Shown: positions 11,583 to 22,844, counted from the stretch's first letter. The stretch is DNA of 64,000 nt from Rahnella aquatilis CIP 78.65 = ATCC 33071 (GCF_000241955.1 NC_016818.1:4712001-4776000), one strand, 5' to 3'. Numbers and translations: made by a program. The notes: generated from the sequence alone by a model not told the origin.

Positions 11583-12431
11583 ATGAGCCAAACCATGAGT
11601 TCCACATTAAAAGGTCAGTGCATCGCTGAGTTTCTGGGTACCGGGCTTATCATTTTCTTTGGTGCGGGCTGTGTCGCAGCAATGAAACTTGCCGGGGCAA
11701 CCTTTGGCCAGTGGGAAATCAGTATTATCTGGGGGCTGGGTGTGGCAATGGCCATCTACCTGACCGCCGCCATTTCAGGTGCACATCTGAACCCGGCGGT
11801 GACCGTCGCACTTTGTCTGTTTGCAAACTTTGAAGGACGCAAAGTTCTGCCTTACGTCATCGCGCAGGTCGCCGGTGCTTTTTGCGCCGCTGCACTGGTC
11901 TACGGCCTTTACTACAACCTGTTCTTCGATTTTGAACAAAGCCACAACATGGTGCGCGGCAGCGTCGAAAGTCTGGATCTGGCCGGTATTTTCTCGACCT
12001 ATCCAAACCCGCACATCAGTGTATTGCAGGCGTTCCTGGTAGAAACGGTGATTACGGCCATTCTGATGGCACTGATCCTCGGCCTGACTGATGATGGCAA
12101 CGGTATTCCACGTGGCCCGCTGGCACCGCTGCTGATCGGTATCCTGATCGCCGTTATCGGTGCATCGATGGGGCCGCTGACCGGATTCGCCCTTAACCCG
12201 GCACGTGACTTCGGTCCGAAAGTGTTCGCCTTCTTCGCTGGCTGGGGCAAAGTTGCCTTCACCGGCGCGCGCGATATCCCTTATTTCCTGGTGCCGATTT
12301 TTGGCCCGCTGCTTGGAGCTTCTCTGGGTGCCATCGCATATAAAGCGCTGATCGGTCGCCATTTGCCACATCAGATTAATGAGCCGGCAGAAGAAAAAGC
12401 ATCTCAGCCATCCAAACAGCGTAAGGCCTGA
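11583..12431 (+). CDS. glpF: Glycerol uptake facilitator GlpF
   Basis: Aquaglyceroporin of the MIP family allowing glycerol diffusion across the inner membrane. The 282-residue protein has six membrane helices plus the two half-helices carrying NPA motifs: HLNPAV (about residues 66-71) and LNPARD (about 202-207). The D after the second NPA is characteristic of glycerol facilitators as opposed to water channels. It is first gene of glpFKX and should be induced by glycerol-3-phosphate through GlpR. Confidence 0.98.
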   Translation: MSQTMSSTLKGQCIAEFLGTGLIIFFGAGCVAAMKLAGATFGQWEISIIWGLGVAMAIYLTAAISGAHLNPAVTVALCLFANFEGRKVLPYVIAQVAGAFCAAALVYGLYYNLFFDFEQSHNMVRGSVESLDLAGIFSTYPNPHISVLQAFLVETVITAILMALILGLTDDGNGIPRGPLAPLLIGILIAVIGASMGPLTGFALNPARDFGPKVFAFFAGWGKVAFTGARDIPYFLVPIFGPLLGASLGAIAYKALIGRHLPHQINEPAEEKASQPSKQRKA

Positions 12432-14000
<1,569 letters not shown>

Positions 14001-14032
14001 TCGCCGGATATTATCGCCAACACCACTTTCTG

Positions 14033-14058
14033 AAACTCCCCGTCCGGGGAGTTTTTTT
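14033..14058 (+). terminator. Terminator between glpK and glpX
   Basis: AAACTCCCC, GTCC, GGGGAGTTTTTTT: a strong stem and T run 33 bases after glpK. It would reduce but not necessarily abolish read-through into glpX, so glpX may also have its own promoter. Confidence 0.85.
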
Positions 14059-14143
14059 ATACGCCTTTTCCCGTTGTGCTAAAATCTGCGCCACAGATGA
14101 GCCTCGCCTCACCGACCTCTTTTTTCTTTCTACAGGCTTTCCA

Positions 14144-15154
14144 ATGAAACGTGAATTAGCAATCGAGTTCTCCCGCGTGACCGAAGCTGCCGCACTGGCC
14201 GGTTACAAATGGCTGGGTCGTGGTGACAAAAATCTTGCCGATAATGCTGCCGTTCAGTCCATGCGCATCATGCTCAATAAAGTCGATATCAATGGCACCA
14301 TCGTCATTGGCGAAGGTGAAATTGATGAAGCGCCGATGCTGTATATCGGTGAAAAAGTCGGTACCGGCAATGGCGATGCGGTGGATATCGCCGTTGATCC
14401 GATTGAAGGCACACGCATGACCGCCATGGGGCAATCCAACGCGCTGGCCGTGCTGGCTGTGGGTGACAAAGGTTCTTTCCTCAATGCGCCGGACATGTAC
14501 ATGGAAAAAATTGCCGTCGGGCCGGGCGCGAAAGGGGCAATTGATCTGCAACTCACGCTGGCAGAAAACCTCGCAAATATTGCGAAGGCATTGAATAAGC
14601 CGCTGACCGAGCTGACCGTGGCGGTTTTAGCGAAACCCCGTCACGACGATGCGATCCGTGAAATGCTGGCGTCAGGCGTGCGTGTGTTCGCATTCCCGGA
14701 CGGTGATGTGGCGGCGACGATCCTGACCTGTATGCCGGAAAGCGAAGTGGATGTGCTGTATGGCATCGGCGGCGCACCGGAAGGCGTGATTTCCGCGGCG
14801 GTGATCCGTGCGCTGGATGGCGATATGCAGGGCCGTTTGCTGGCGCGTCATGACGTGAAAGGCGATACACCGGAAAACCGTCGTATCGGTGAAGAAGAAC
14901 TGGCGCGCTGTAAAGTGATGGGTATTGAAGCCGGTAAAGTGCTGCTGCTCGATGATATGGCGCGTAACGATAACGTAATTTTCTCCGCGACCGGTATTAC
15001 CAAAGGCGACCTGCTGGAAGGCATCAGCCGTCAGGGGAACATGGCGACCACCGAAACGCTGCTGATCCGCGGGAAATCCCGCACTATTCGCCGTATCCGC
15101 TCGACCCATTATCTCGACCGCAAGGACGCGGCGCTGCACGAATTTATTATCTGA
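14144..15154 (+). CDS. glpX: Class II fructose-1,6-bisphosphatase GlpX
   Basis: Hydrolyses fructose-1,6-bisphosphate to fructose-6-phosphate in gluconeogenesis, complementing class I Fbp. The 336-residue protein carries the metal-binding motif IGEGEIDEAPML (about residues 54-65) and VDPIEGT (about 84-90), typical of lithium-sensitive phosphatases. The ATG at 14144 gives the E. coli length; a longer frame from 13979 would cross the glpK terminator. It completes the glpFKX group and ends at its own terminator. Confidence 0.96.
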   Translation: MKRELAIEFSRVTEAAALAGYKWLGRGDKNLADNAAVQSMRIMLNKVDINGTIVIGEGEIDEAPMLYIGEKVGTGNGDAVDIAVDPIEGTRMTAMGQSNALAVLAVGDKGSFLNAPDMYMEKIAVGPGAKGAIDLQLTLAENLANIAKALNKPLTELTVAVLAKPRHDDAIREMLASGVRVFAFPDGDVAATILTCMPESEVDVLYGIGGAPEGVISAAVIRALDGDMQGRLLARHDVKGDTPENRRIGEEELARCKVMGIEAGKVLLLDDMARNDNVIFSATGITKGDLLEGISRQGNMATTETLLIRGKSRTIRRIRSTHYLDRKDAALHEFII

Positions 15155-15179
15155 GCAGCCCCTTCCGGTCATCAAAAAT

Positions 15180-15205
15180 CAGGGCCAACAGCGCCCTGCT
15201 TTTTT
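15180..15205 (+). terminator. glpX terminator
   Basis: CAGGGC, loop CAACAGC, GCCCTG then CTTTTTT, 25 bases after the glpX stop. Convergent emrD begins its stop codon just beyond it. Confidence 0.75.
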
Positions 15206-15211
15206 GCATCC

Positions 15212-16405
15212 TCAGGCCGTATGCCCTTCATGCTGACTGCGGTTCGACATCGGTAACCAGCACAACAGAATCAGCACCGCCATTGCAAACATCAGTAACC
15301 CGAGGCTGAACTGACCGGTTTGCGGCAGCATTGCCGACATCCATGCGACCAGCCCTGACCCCATATTCTGCAATCCACCGACCAGTGCACCGGCCGCACC
15401 CGCCAGATACGGGAACGGCTCCATTGCGCCGGTGGTCGCCAGCGGGAACAACATGCCAGCGCCGAAGAAGAACAACGAAGCCGGCACCACCAGCGTCCAG
15501 ATATTCATGATGCCCAGCCAGCCAGGGATCCACATCGCCAGACCGGCCAGCAGACAACTGATGACCGAATGCCACATCAGTTGCTGGAAACTTTTCTCCG
15601 TGCGCCCGGCATACCAGGCACCAAAAAAGGCAGCAGGGATCGGCAGGATAAACAGTACGCTGACCATTACCCCGCTCAGCCCGAGAACGCCACCCATCAG
15701 CACTCCGCAACTGGCTTCAAACACCGCCACACCGGCCAGTGCGCCAACCAGCATCACCAGATAACGGCTGAAGTTGGCGTCGGCCAGCAATAAACGCAGG
15801 CTGCCAAGCATTTTGCGCGGCGGATGATCGACAGTGAATTCAGGACGTGTTTCCGGCAACCAGCGGTACATCGAAAACGCCACACCCGCGCACAGGATCA
15901 GCAGGAAACCAAAACTGGCCCGCCAGCCTAACCAAGCCGACAGTGCGCCACCGATCACTGGCGCCAGCAGCGGACTGACCAGAATGCCCATGTTCAGCAG
16001 GCTGTTGGCATGGCGTAACGCACCGCCGCTGTAGAGATCACGCGGCATGGTTCGCGCCATCACACCTGCTACACCGGTGCCCAGCCCCTGAATGGCTGCA
16101 AAGGCAATCAGCATGTTCAGGCTCGTTGACATCATCGCGCCCGCCGCACCAATCAGGAAAATTATCAGGCCGGTCAGGATCACCGGCTTACGGCCAATAT
16201 TATCGGAAAGGGGGCCGTAAACCAGTTGCGAGCCGCCGTATGTCAGCAGATAGGATGCCATGACCCGTTGCACCGCGCCCGGTTTCACCGCCAGGCTGTC
16301 AGCCATGTCCGCGATATTAGGCACATAAATGGTTTGTGCCATTTGTCCGACAGCCACCAGCAAAATGAGCATGATAAGCAGGTGAATATTTTCCAGATTT
16401 TTCAT
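15212..16405 (-). CDS. emrD: Multidrug efflux MFS transporter EmrD
   Basis: A 397-residue inner-membrane drug/proton antiporter of the major facilitator superfamily (DHA1 group), known to export uncouplers and amphipathic compounds. Twelve hydrophobic segments can be traced. The loop 2-3 motif GPLSDNIGRKPV is present, as are the EmrD-typical stretches LVAVGQMAQTIYVP and RHANSLLNMGILVSPLLAP. In E. coli K-12 emrD lies elsewhere in the ilv-ibp region, so its position between glpX and fpr is a local rearrangement or a lineage trait. Confidence 0.92.
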   Translation of the reverse strand: MKNLENIHLLIMLILLVAVGQMAQTIYVPNIADMADSLAVKPGAVQRVMASYLLTYGGSQLVYGPLSDNIGRKPVILTGLIIFLIGAAGAMMSTSLNMLIAFAAIQGLGTGVAGVMARTMPRDLYSGGALRHANSLLNMGILVSPLLAPVIGGALSAWLGWRASFGFLLILCAGVAFSMYRWLPETRPEFTVDHPPRKMLGSLRLLLADANFSRYLVMLVGALAGVAVFEASCGVLMGGVLGLSGVMVSVLFILPIPAAFFGAWYAGRTEKSFQQLMWHSVISCLLAGLAMWIPGWLGIMNIWTLVVPASLFFFGAGMLFPLATTGAMEPFPYLAGAAGALVGGLQNMGSGLVAWMSAMLPQTGQFSLGLLMFAMAVLILLCWLPMSNRSQHEGHTA

Positions 16406-16728
16406 TTTTCAGTTCATTATCAGATAAGTTTGGAAAGGTGCAGAACAAATAACCAGTAAATTCGGCCAGACTCCAGCGGCGCATAAGTTAACAAATTAAG
16501 ATGAATAAGCGAGTGTTGCGGAAAACTCTTCTGAACCTTTGCTGGCAGCAGAGGAAGCCACCTCTGTAACGCTGGGTGTACGAAAATCGATACTGGCTAA
16601 CGGATGATGAACAGGCTGATAACATTTAACCGATACGGGATCCGAAAAATTTGAAATAAAATCAGGCCATAATTTCGTAATTCATATTTCGCACTACATG
16701 AAGAAATCAGAAACCACGGGAGTTTTTT
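16406..16728. other. 323-base gap between divergent emrD and fpr
   Basis: Contains the two divergent promoters. In E. coli fpr is a SoxS target; a loosely SoxS/MarA-like stretch GCGCATAAGTTAACAAATT occurs near 16480-16500, but I cannot distinguish it from chance. No ORF, terminator or strong repeat was found. fpr itself has a clear GGGAG ribosome binding site. Confidence 0.5.
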
Positions 16729-17475
16729 ATGGCTGATTGGGTGACAGGAAAAGTCAAAAAAGTTGAGCACTGGACCGACAGTTTGTTCAGCATCACGGTC
16801 AATGCCCCCGTTGATCCTTTTACTGCCGGCCAGTTCGCCAAACTTTCACTGGATATTGACGGTGAGCGGGTACAGCGCGCTTATTCCTATGTAAATCCGC
16901 CATCGAGCGGCGAACTTGAGTTTTATCTGGTGAATGTGCCGGAGGGAAAACTCAGCCCGCATCTGCACGTGATGCAGCCCGGTGACGAAATCAACATCAC
17001 CAAAGAAGCCGCCGGGTTTTTCGTGATTGAAGAAGTGCCTGAATGCGAGACCCTGTGGATGCTGGCAACCGGTACCGCTATCGGGCCGTATCTGTCTATT
17101 TTGCAGGAAGGTATCGGACTGGAGCGGTTCAAGAACATTGTTCTGGTTCACGCCGCACGCTTCGCGGCTGACCTGAGTTATCTGCCACTCATGCAACAGC
17201 TTCAGCGTCGCTATGAAGGCAAATTACATATTCAGACCGTGGTCAGCCGCGAGGAAATTTCCGGCTCACTGACCGGTCGTGTTCCGGCTCTGATTGAAAG
17301 CGGCGCGCTGGAAGCGGCTGTCGGCCTGAAGATGCTGGCTGAAGACAGCCACATCATGCTGTGCGGCAACCCGCAAATGGTTCGCGATACCCAGCAGGTA
17401 CTGAAAGACACACGGGGTATGCGCAAACACCTGAAACGTAAACCGGGCCATATGACCAGCGAGCATTACTGGTAA
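16729..17475 (+). CDS. fpr: Ferredoxin/flavodoxin--NADP+ reductase
   Basis: A 248-residue FAD enzyme that passes electrons from NADPH to flavodoxin or ferredoxin, feeding radical-SAM enzymes and the oxidative-stress response. The FAD-binding motif RAYSYVNPPSS (about residues 50-60, the RxYS signature), the NADP-binding motif ATGTAIGPYLS (about 112-122) and the C-terminal tryptophan that stacks on FAD (ending SEHYW) are all visible. Length equals E. coli Fpr. Confidence 0.97.
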   Translation: MADWVTGKVKKVEHWTDSLFSITVNAPVDPFTAGQFAKLSLDIDGERVQRAYSYVNPPSSGELEFYLVNVPEGKLSPHLHVMQPGDEINITKEAAGFFVIEEVPECETLWMLATGTAIGPYLSILQEGIGLERFKNIVLVHAARFAADLSYLPLMQQLQRRYEGKLHIQTVVSREEISGSLTGRVPALIESGALEAAVGLKMLAEDSHIMLCGNPQMVRDTQQVLKDTRGMRKHLKRKPGHMTSEHYW

Positions 17476-17490
17476 GCCTGTACATAAAAA

Positions 17491-17913
17491 TCAGCGGAAT
17501 TTCACCTCGTCCGGCTCCGGGCCAAAGCGATTTGTGCCCGGCGTGCCGGTAAAAGCGCCGCAGTCGATCAGCAACATGATAAAAATCACTGAGGGTGACA
17601 GCCGCCCCAGAACCCAGCTCCACATCGGCGGCATCGCCGCTGCCCAGTTCCCCGCCACCAGCATCCACGCCAGCACAAACAGCAGCGCCCACCAGGCAGA
17701 TTTATTGCGGTCATGTAATCTTTTTACCAGCACTGCGGCAGTCGGCCACAGCAAAACCACCAGCGCGAATCCGGCGGTCTGATAGGTAATCCATTCCTGT
17801 GCGGCAAAAAAGAAATCAGCCACCATCAGGATCAGCCAGCTGACCATCCAAATCCAGAAATCGCGGCGACCCAGACGGCCGTTAAAAGAAAACAGTGCAT
17901 GCTGTAGCGTCAT
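17491..17913 (-). CDS. yiiR: DUF805 inner-membrane protein (YiiR-like)
   Basis: A 140-residue membrane protein of the DUF805 family with four hydrophobic segments. It has the family N-terminal signature FNGRLGRRDFWIW (about residues 10-22) and the mid-protein RLHDRNKSAWW (about 65-75). Function is unknown. Position between fpr and yiiQ matches E. coli yiiR. It is convergent with fpr and divergent from yiiQ. Confidence 0.85.
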   Translation of the reverse strand: MTLQHALFSFNGRLGRRDFWIWMVSWLILMVADFFFAAQEWITYQTAGFALVVLLWPTAAVLVKRLHDRNKSAWWALLFVLAWMLVAGNWAAAMPPMWSWVLGRLSPSVIFIMLLIDCGAFTGTPGTNRFGPEPDEVKFR

Positions 17914-18071
17914 TGACAGTCCGTTCCGTAAAATACAATGGGAGTAAATTGTTAAATCAGGCGGAGTGTAACCTGCCGGCAGCGGCGACGAGAATCTTTA
18001 CGCACTCCTTTTGACATTACCCCCCGTTCCCCGCTTTAATCGGTTTTGTTGAAACAAAATAAGAAACGCCT

Positions 18072-18683
18072 ATGACCGTTGCTCAATCCTTATTACGACT
18101 GGCGCTGCCCGCGCTGCTGATGTTCGCTGGTCAGAATATTGCGCTGGCCGATCCGCCAGCCGACCACTCTGGCGTCACAGAAGAGATGCCAAAAGCACCT
18201 TATCTGCTTGCAGGCGCGCCAACTTTTGAAACAACGCTGATCAATTTCCGCGCCAAATACAATGAAGCCAATCCGACCCAGCAGATTGGCGAGTTCCGGT
18301 CGATCAGTGATAAATCTCCAAACAGTTCCCTGACCCGCGCCGCCAGCAAGATTAATGAAAATCTGTATGCCTCGACCGCACTGGAAAAAGGCACCGGTAA
18401 AATCAAAACGCTGCAAATCACCTATTTGCCGATTCAGGGGGCTGAAGAAAAGGCCGCACGCACGCTGGCGATAAGCTATATGGCCAATCTGATGCGTCAG
18501 TTCGACGCCACATTATCCACCGAGCAAAGCGTGGCGAGAGTCGCTTCTCTGATCGAAAAAGGAAAAGGTCAGCAGTTTTATAAGCAGGAGATAGGCGCGG
18601 TGCGTTTTGTCATTTCAGACAATGGCGAAAAAGGACTGACATTCGCCGTTGAGCCGGTCAAGCTGGCGCTTGCTGAGCCGTGA
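18072..18683 (+). CDS. yiiQ: DUF1454 periplasmic protein (YiiQ-like)
   Basis: A 203-residue protein with a cleavable signal peptide (hydrophobic core LLRLALPALLMFAG, likely cut after ALA near residue 26) and the DUF1454 domain through the rest. E. coli YiiQ is in the same position before tpiA. No catalytic motif is evident and the function is unknown. Location is predicted periplasmic. Confidence 0.88.
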   Translation: MTVAQSLLRLALPALLMFAGQNIALADPPADHSGVTEEMPKAPYLLAGAPTFETTLINFRAKYNEANPTQQIGEFRSISDKSPNSSLTRAASKINENLYASTALEKGTGKIKTLQITYLPIQGAEEKAARTLAISYMANLMRQFDATLSTEQSVARVASLIEKGKGQQFYKQEIGAVRFVISDNGEKGLTFAVEPVKLALAEP

Positions 18684-18810
18684 GATGACGGTTTTTAATG
18701 ACAAAAAGCAAAGCCTTTATGACCAATGATCTCTATACTGTTGCACAGGTAATCTGCTTATTTGGCAGAAATTTTAATCGACGCTCGCGTCCCCTTTTGG
18801 AGGAAAAAAC

Positions 18811-19578
18811 ATGCGACATCCATTAGTGATGGGTAACTGGAAGCTTAACGGCAGCACCCACATGGTTAACGAACTGATTGCTGCTCTGCGTACTGAACTG
18901 AGCACAGTGGTAGGTTGTGGCGTTGCAATTGCTCCACCAGAAGTTTACCTGTCACAGGCTAAACACGCTCTGGCGGGCAGCCGTATTGCGCTGGGTGCTC
19001 AGAACGTTGATGCTAACCTGTCCGGCGCATTCACCGGTGAGATCTCTGCCGACATGCTGAAAGACATCGGTGCGAAATACATCATCATCGGTCACTCAGA
19101 ACGCCGCACTTACCACAAAGAAAGCGACGAGTTCATCGCGAAAAAATTCGGTGTGCTGAAAGACGCTGGCCTGACTCCTGTTCTGTGCATCGGTGAAACC
19201 GAAGCAGAAAACGAAGCAGGCAAAACTGAAGCCGTTTGCGCTAAACAACTGGACGCGGTGCTGAGCACTCTGGGTGCGAAAGCATTCGAAGGCGCAGTCA
19301 TCGCTTACGAACCTGTTTGGGCGATCGGTACCGGCAAATCAGCCACCCCGGCTCAGGCTCAGGCGGTTCACAAATTCATCCGTGACCACATCGCAAAACA
19401 AGATGCTGCGGTTGCTGAACAAGTGATCATCCAGTACGGCGGTTCCGTTAACGCGGCTAACGCTGCTGAGCTGTTCACACAGCCAGATATCGATGGCGCA
19501 CTGGTTGGCGGCGCATCACTGAAAGCTGATGCTTTCGCAGTGATCGTGAAAGCGGCTGCGGAAGCCAAACAAGCGTAA
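18811..19578 (+). CDS. tpiA: Triosephosphate isomerase
   Basis: A 255-residue TIM-barrel enzyme interconverting dihydroxyacetone phosphate and glyceraldehyde-3-phosphate. Catalytic residues are in place: K11 in GNWKLNG, H95 in IIGHSERR and E167 in [10 protein letters not shown]; the phosphate-binding loop end GGASL is present. It has a strong GGAGG site. Codon use is visibly biased towards highly expressed codons. A strong terminator follows. Confidence 0.98.
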   Translation: MRHPLVMGNWKLNGSTHMVNELIAALRTELSTVVGCGVAIAPPEVYLSQAKHALAGSRIALGAQNVDANLSGAFTGEISADMLKDIGAKYIIIGHSERRTYHKESDEFIAKKFGVLKDAGLTPVLCIGETEAENEAGKTEAVCAKQLDAVLSTLGAKAFEGAVIAYEPVWAIGTGKSATPAQAQAVHKFIRDHIAKQDAAVAEQVIIQYGGSVNAANAAELFTQPDIDGALVGGASLKADAFAVIVKAAAEAKQA

Positions 19579-19599
19579 GCCTGTTTCTTCTGCGCATAA

Positions 19600-19630
19600 A
19601 AAACCCCGGCACGCCGGGGTTTTCTTTTTT
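19600..19630. terminator. Terminator between tpiA and sbp
   Basis: AAAACCCCGG, CACG, CCGGGGTTTT followed by CTTTTTT. It serves tpiA and, with the A run on the other side, possibly the convergent sbp. Confidence 0.88.
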
Positions 19631-19676
19631 GGTTGCAAAGAGAGGTGTTTGCGGAAGACCTTTCTGTAAAACGTTA

Positions 19677-20666
19677 TTAACGTTTAGAGATCTGGTCAAA
19701 AATACCGTCTGTTGCGAAATGGTCTTTCTGTGCCTGAGCCCAGGTACCTGCAACCTGATCAATAGTGAACAGTTTCAGTTTCGGGAATTCAGCCGCGAAT
19801 TTCTTCTCGACTTGCGGATCACGCGGACGGTAATAATTTTCTGCCGCGATAGTCTGGCCTTCCGGCGAGTACAGGTATTTCAGGTAAGCATCCGCCACTG
19901 TACGGGTGTCACGCTTATCCACCACTTTATCGACCACAGAAACCGTTGGCTCCGCCAGAATCGATTCGCTTGGCGTGACGATTTCGAACTTGTCTTTGCC
20001 GACTTCTTTTGTTGCCAGCAATGCCTCGTTTTCCCAGGCAATCAGCACATCACCGATACCGCGTTCAACGAAGGTGTTGGTTGCGCCACGCGCACCGGAA
20101 TCCAGTACTTCCACGTTTTTATATAATGCTTTCACGAAATCCTGAGCCTTCGCTTTGTCATTGTTGTTGTGATGCAACGCGTAACCCCAGGCAGCCAGAT
20201 AGTTCCAGCGTGCACCGCCAGACGTTTTAGGGTTCGGCGTAATCACTGACACGCCCGGTTTGATCAAATCATTCCAGTCATGAATTTGTTTCGGGTTGCC
20301 TTTGCGCACCAGAAATACAATGGTGGATGTGTAAGGCGCAGAGTTGTCCGGCAGGCGGGTGATCCAGTTTTTATCGATACGGCCACGTTCTGCAATGGCA
20401 TCAACGTCATAAGCCAGCGCCAGTGTCACCACATCCGCTTCAATGCCATTAATCACTGACGTAGCCTGTTTGCCTGAGCCGCCATGCGACTGGCGCACAG
20501 TAACCGTATCACCGGTTTTGCCCTGCCAGTATTTGCTAAACGCCTTATTGTATTGTTCATAGAACTCACGGGTTGGATCGTATGACACGTTCAGAATCTG
20601 AATATCTTTGGCAATGGCTCCCGTTGCTACCAACAGTAATCCCAAACCTGCAGCCCATTTACGCAT
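19677..20666 (-). CDS. sbp: Periplasmic sulfate-binding protein Sbp
   Basis: Solute-binding component of the CysUWA sulfate/thiosulfate ABC importer. The 329-residue precursor has a signal peptide cleaved after AIA (about residue 19), leaving mature [12 protein letters not shown]. Conserved SHGGSGKQA and family end [19 protein letters not shown] are present. In enterics expression depends on CysB under sulfur limitation. It lies downstream of pfkA with a terminator between, so it is transcribed separately. Confidence 0.96.
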   Translation of the reverse strand: MRKWAAGLGLLLVATGAIAKDIQILNVSYDPTREFYEQYNKAFSKYWQGKTGDTVTVRQSHGGSGKQATSVINGIEADVVTLALAYDVDAIAERGRIDKNWITRLPDNSAPYTSTIVFLVRKGNPKQIHDWNDLIKPGVSVITPNPKTSGGARWNYLAAWGYALHHNNNDKAKAQDFVKALYKNVEVLDSGARGATNTFVERGIGDVLIAWENEALLATKEVGKDKFEIVTPSESILAEPTVSVVDKVVDKRDTRTVADAYLKYLYSPEGQTIAAENYYRPRDPQVEKKFAAEFPKLKLFTIDQVAGTWAQAQKDHFATDGIFDQISKR

Positions 20667-20800
20667 CGTACTCTCCCGAAATAGTTTCTATGGATTTCAT
20701 TTATTTGTTCGTTAAACAGAGCGTGCCAGATAAAAATGAAACACATAAAGAATAAAAGGTTTTTTTCTATTACTTTATGGAATAACCAAAAGACTGACGG

Positions 20801-20830
20801 AAAAAAACCTCCCGCTAAGGAGGTTCTTTT
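20801..20830 (-). terminator. pfkA terminator
   Basis: Read on the minus strand: AACCTCC, loop TTAGC, GGGAGGTT-type stem followed by seven T residues. It lies just after the pfkA stop and upstream of sbp. Confidence 0.82.
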
Positions 20831-20849
20831 AAACACGCAAAAAATTGAA

Positions 20850-21836
20850 TCAGAAAAGTTTTTTCGCCGTATCGTACCAGTCTTCTTTGAATTTACTTTT
20901 CTTGTTCTCTGGCGCGATACAAATCGAGATTAATTCGTGAACCATTTTCTCGTTTTCAACGCCGACACAGAAACCGCCCTGAGAATAGTCGCGGTCTTCT
21001 TCCAGCAGCAGATCAACAGCATAAGCGCCCATGCGGGAAGCCAGGATACGATCATAAGCGACCGGTGCTCCGCCACGCTGAATATGGCCTAAGACAGTGC
21101 CACGCGTTTCACGACAGGTTTCTTTCTCGATGTATTTAGCCAGTTCTTCGATGTTATCTAACTTCTCGGTGATGGCGACAATCGCGTGTTTTTTACCTTT
21201 CGCGATACCGGCTTTGATTTCAGCAACCAGATCATCACGTTTAAATTCTACTTCAGGGATAGCGATAAATTCGCAACCCCCGGCAATCGCTGCCGCTAAA
21301 GTTAAATCACCGCAATAGCGGCCCATCACTTCAACAATAGAGATACGCTGGTGTGAGGATGAGGTATCACGTAAACGGTCAATCGCCTCAACCACAGTGC
21401 CCAATGCTGTGAAAAAACCGATAGTGTAGTCAGTCCCGGCAACATCGTTATCGATGGTACCTGGCAGGCCGATACAACGGATGCCACCTTCTTTCGTCAG
21501 CAGGTCTGCACCCGCATATGAACCGTCACCGCCGATAACCACCAGGCCATCAATACCGCGGTCTTTCATATTCTGCAGGGCAACTTTACGCATTTCTGGA
21601 TCACGGAATTCCGGAAAACGTGCTGACCCCAGGAAAGTACCACCACGGTTGATCATATCGGAGACGCTGTAACGATCCAGTTTGCGCATGCGGTTTTCAT
21701 ACATGCCGAGGTAGCCATCTTCAATACCGTAGACTTCCAAATCTGCAGACAAAGCGGCGCGGACAACGCCACGGATCGCAGCATTCATGCCTGGGGCATC
21801 GCCACCACTTGTCAGTACACCAATTTTTTTGATCAT
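20850..21836 (-). CDS. pfkA: ATP-dependent 6-phosphofructokinase
   Basis: A 328-residue glycolytic enzyme phosphorylating fructose-6-phosphate. ATP site [14 protein letters not shown] at residues 6-19, catalytic PGTIDND (about 124-130), and GGDGSYAG are present. It is eight residues longer than E. coli PfkA, with the extra residues in the tail ending [16 protein letters not shown]. In E. coli the gene lies next to fieF and cpxP; here fieF is absent. A Cra-like site is found upstream. Confidence 0.97.
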   Translation of the reverse strand: MIKKIGVLTSGGDAPGMNAAIRGVVRAALSADLEVYGIEDGYLGMYENRMRKLDRYSVSDMINRGGTFLGSARFPEFRDPEMRKVALQNMKDRGIDGLVVIGGDGSYAGADLLTKEGGIRCIGLPGTIDNDVAGTDYTIGFFTALGTVVEAIDRLRDTSSSHQRISIVEVMGRYCGDLTLAAAIAGGCEFIAIPEVEFKRDDLVAEIKAGIAKGKKHAIVAITEKLDNIEELAKYIEKETCRETRGTVLGHIQRGGAPVAYDRILASRMGAYAVDLLLEEDRDYSQGGFCVGVENEKMVHELISICIAPENKKSKFKEDWYDTAKKLF

Positions 21837-21962
21837 GACTACCTCTGAACTTGTAGATGCAATTTCTTAAGAATCTTGAGCCAGCCTGTTGGGCGAATTT
21901 TTCTTGTGCAGCCAAAAGGGCTTATTAGCGTTTGAGCCTATAGTATAACAAAACACCGGTGC

Positions 21963-21974
21963 TGAATTGATTCA
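21963..21974. promoter_or_regulatory. Candidate Cra (FruR) operator of pfkA
   Basis: TGAATTGATTCA is a near-palindrome close to the Cra pattern TGAAWCGNTTCA, 127 bases upstream of the pfkA start. Cra represses pfkA in E. coli. One central base differs from consensus. Confidence 0.45.
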
Positions 21975-22115
21975 AGTCAGCAAGAATACGCATACACCGC
22001 TCGGTACATCGCAATTTACTGATTCATACGGCTTTTACAAGATATTTCCCGTTCGTTACGCGCAGATTTCCACCTTGTTAATTTCCTATTTGCAGATCCC
22101 ACCCAAATTGAGGGC

Positions 22116-22174
22116 AAAAAAAACCCCACCTTTCGGTGGGGGAAGACAGGGATGGTGTCTATGGCAAGGAAAAA
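22116..22174 (-). ncRNA. cpxQ: CpxQ small RNA from the cpxP 3' UTR
   Basis: Downstream of the cpxP stop, minus-strand sequence begins TTTTTCCTTGCCATAGACAC, continues ACCATCCCTGTCTTC, and ends in a terminator stem CCCCACC-GAAA-GGTGGGG with eight T residues (22116-22143). From memory this is nearly identical to enteric CpxQ, an Hfq-bound RNA released from cpxP mRNA by RNase E that represses extracytoplasmic protein mRNAs under envelope stress. The stem sequence differs but is compensated. The 5' end (22174) is inferred by analogy. Confidence 0.85.
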
Positions 22175-22182
22175 CAGGGATC

Positions 22183-22695
22183 TTACTCGGTCGTGCTGGT
22201 ACTACTCGTCTTCTGGGCAGAAGAGGACTGTAATCCAGATAACTGCATTTGCATCTGTTTCATGCGCTGCTCGTGTTTCTGGTTCAATACATCTTTTTGC
22301 TCAGGGGTCAGCAGATTAAACATCTGGTTGCGGATACGGGCCATTTCGACCTGCCGATCCACCTGCTCCTGAGCCATTAATTCAGCTTGTGCACGAACGG
22401 CGCCCTGATCAAACTTTTGGGCAGTAACCAACCTGTGCATCGTTTCTATCTGTTCTACATTTACATGAGGCAAATCTTTACGAGCCTGGTGCATCAGGTC
22501 ACGCATTTGCTGGCGCTGTTGCTCAGTAAGATTTACACCATCAAACATGGTGTTGCGTTCCTGAGGCTTATCCAACATCGTGCTATCATGTTCTGCTGGC
22601 ATCGCCGACACTGGTTTTGCGCCATCTGCTAAAACGACACCTGAACTCAGCGTCAGAAGCGTGGCCAAACCGAATGAAGCTGCCTTAAACATCAC
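22183..22695 (-). CDS. cpxP: Periplasmic Cpx modulator CpxP
   Basis: A 170-residue precursor with a signal peptide (about 1-23, cut near VLADG). The helical LTxxQ domain contains two family motifs, [14 protein letters not shown] (about 54-67) and [12 protein letters not shown] (about 128-139). CpxP binds the CpxA sensor to keep it quiet and delivers misfolded proteins to DegP. It is divergent from cpxRA, with a perfect CpxR box between, and its 3' UTR carries CpxQ. Confidence 0.95.
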   Translation of the reverse strand: MMFKAASFGLATLLTLSSGVVLADGAKPVSAMPAEHDSTMLDKPQERNTMFDGVNLTEQQRQQMRDLMHQARKDLPHVNVEQIETMHRLVTAQKFDQGAVRAQAELMAQEQVDRQVEMARIRNQMFNLLTPEQKDVLNQKHEQRMKQMQMQLSGLQSSSAQKTSSTSTTE

Positions 22696-22777
22696 ATACT
22701 CCTAAAGTCTTTATCGCTTCATCGCGAATCATTGAAAAGCAGTCTAAACCTGCTGCTGCAAACAAGCGTCAGTGCTT

Positions 22778-22792
22778 GTAAAAGTACGTAAA
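22778..22792. promoter_or_regulatory. CpxR box between cpxP and cpxRA
   Basis: GTAAAAGTACGTAAA is an exact match to the CpxR consensus GTAAA-N5-GTAAA. It lies 83 bases from cpxP and 53 from cpxR, positioned to activate cpxP strongly and cpxRA by autoregulation. Confidence 0.88.
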
Positions 22793-22844
22793 GTCATGGA
22801 ATAGCGGCAATTGATGACGTATTTTGCGTCTAGAGGTAAATACA

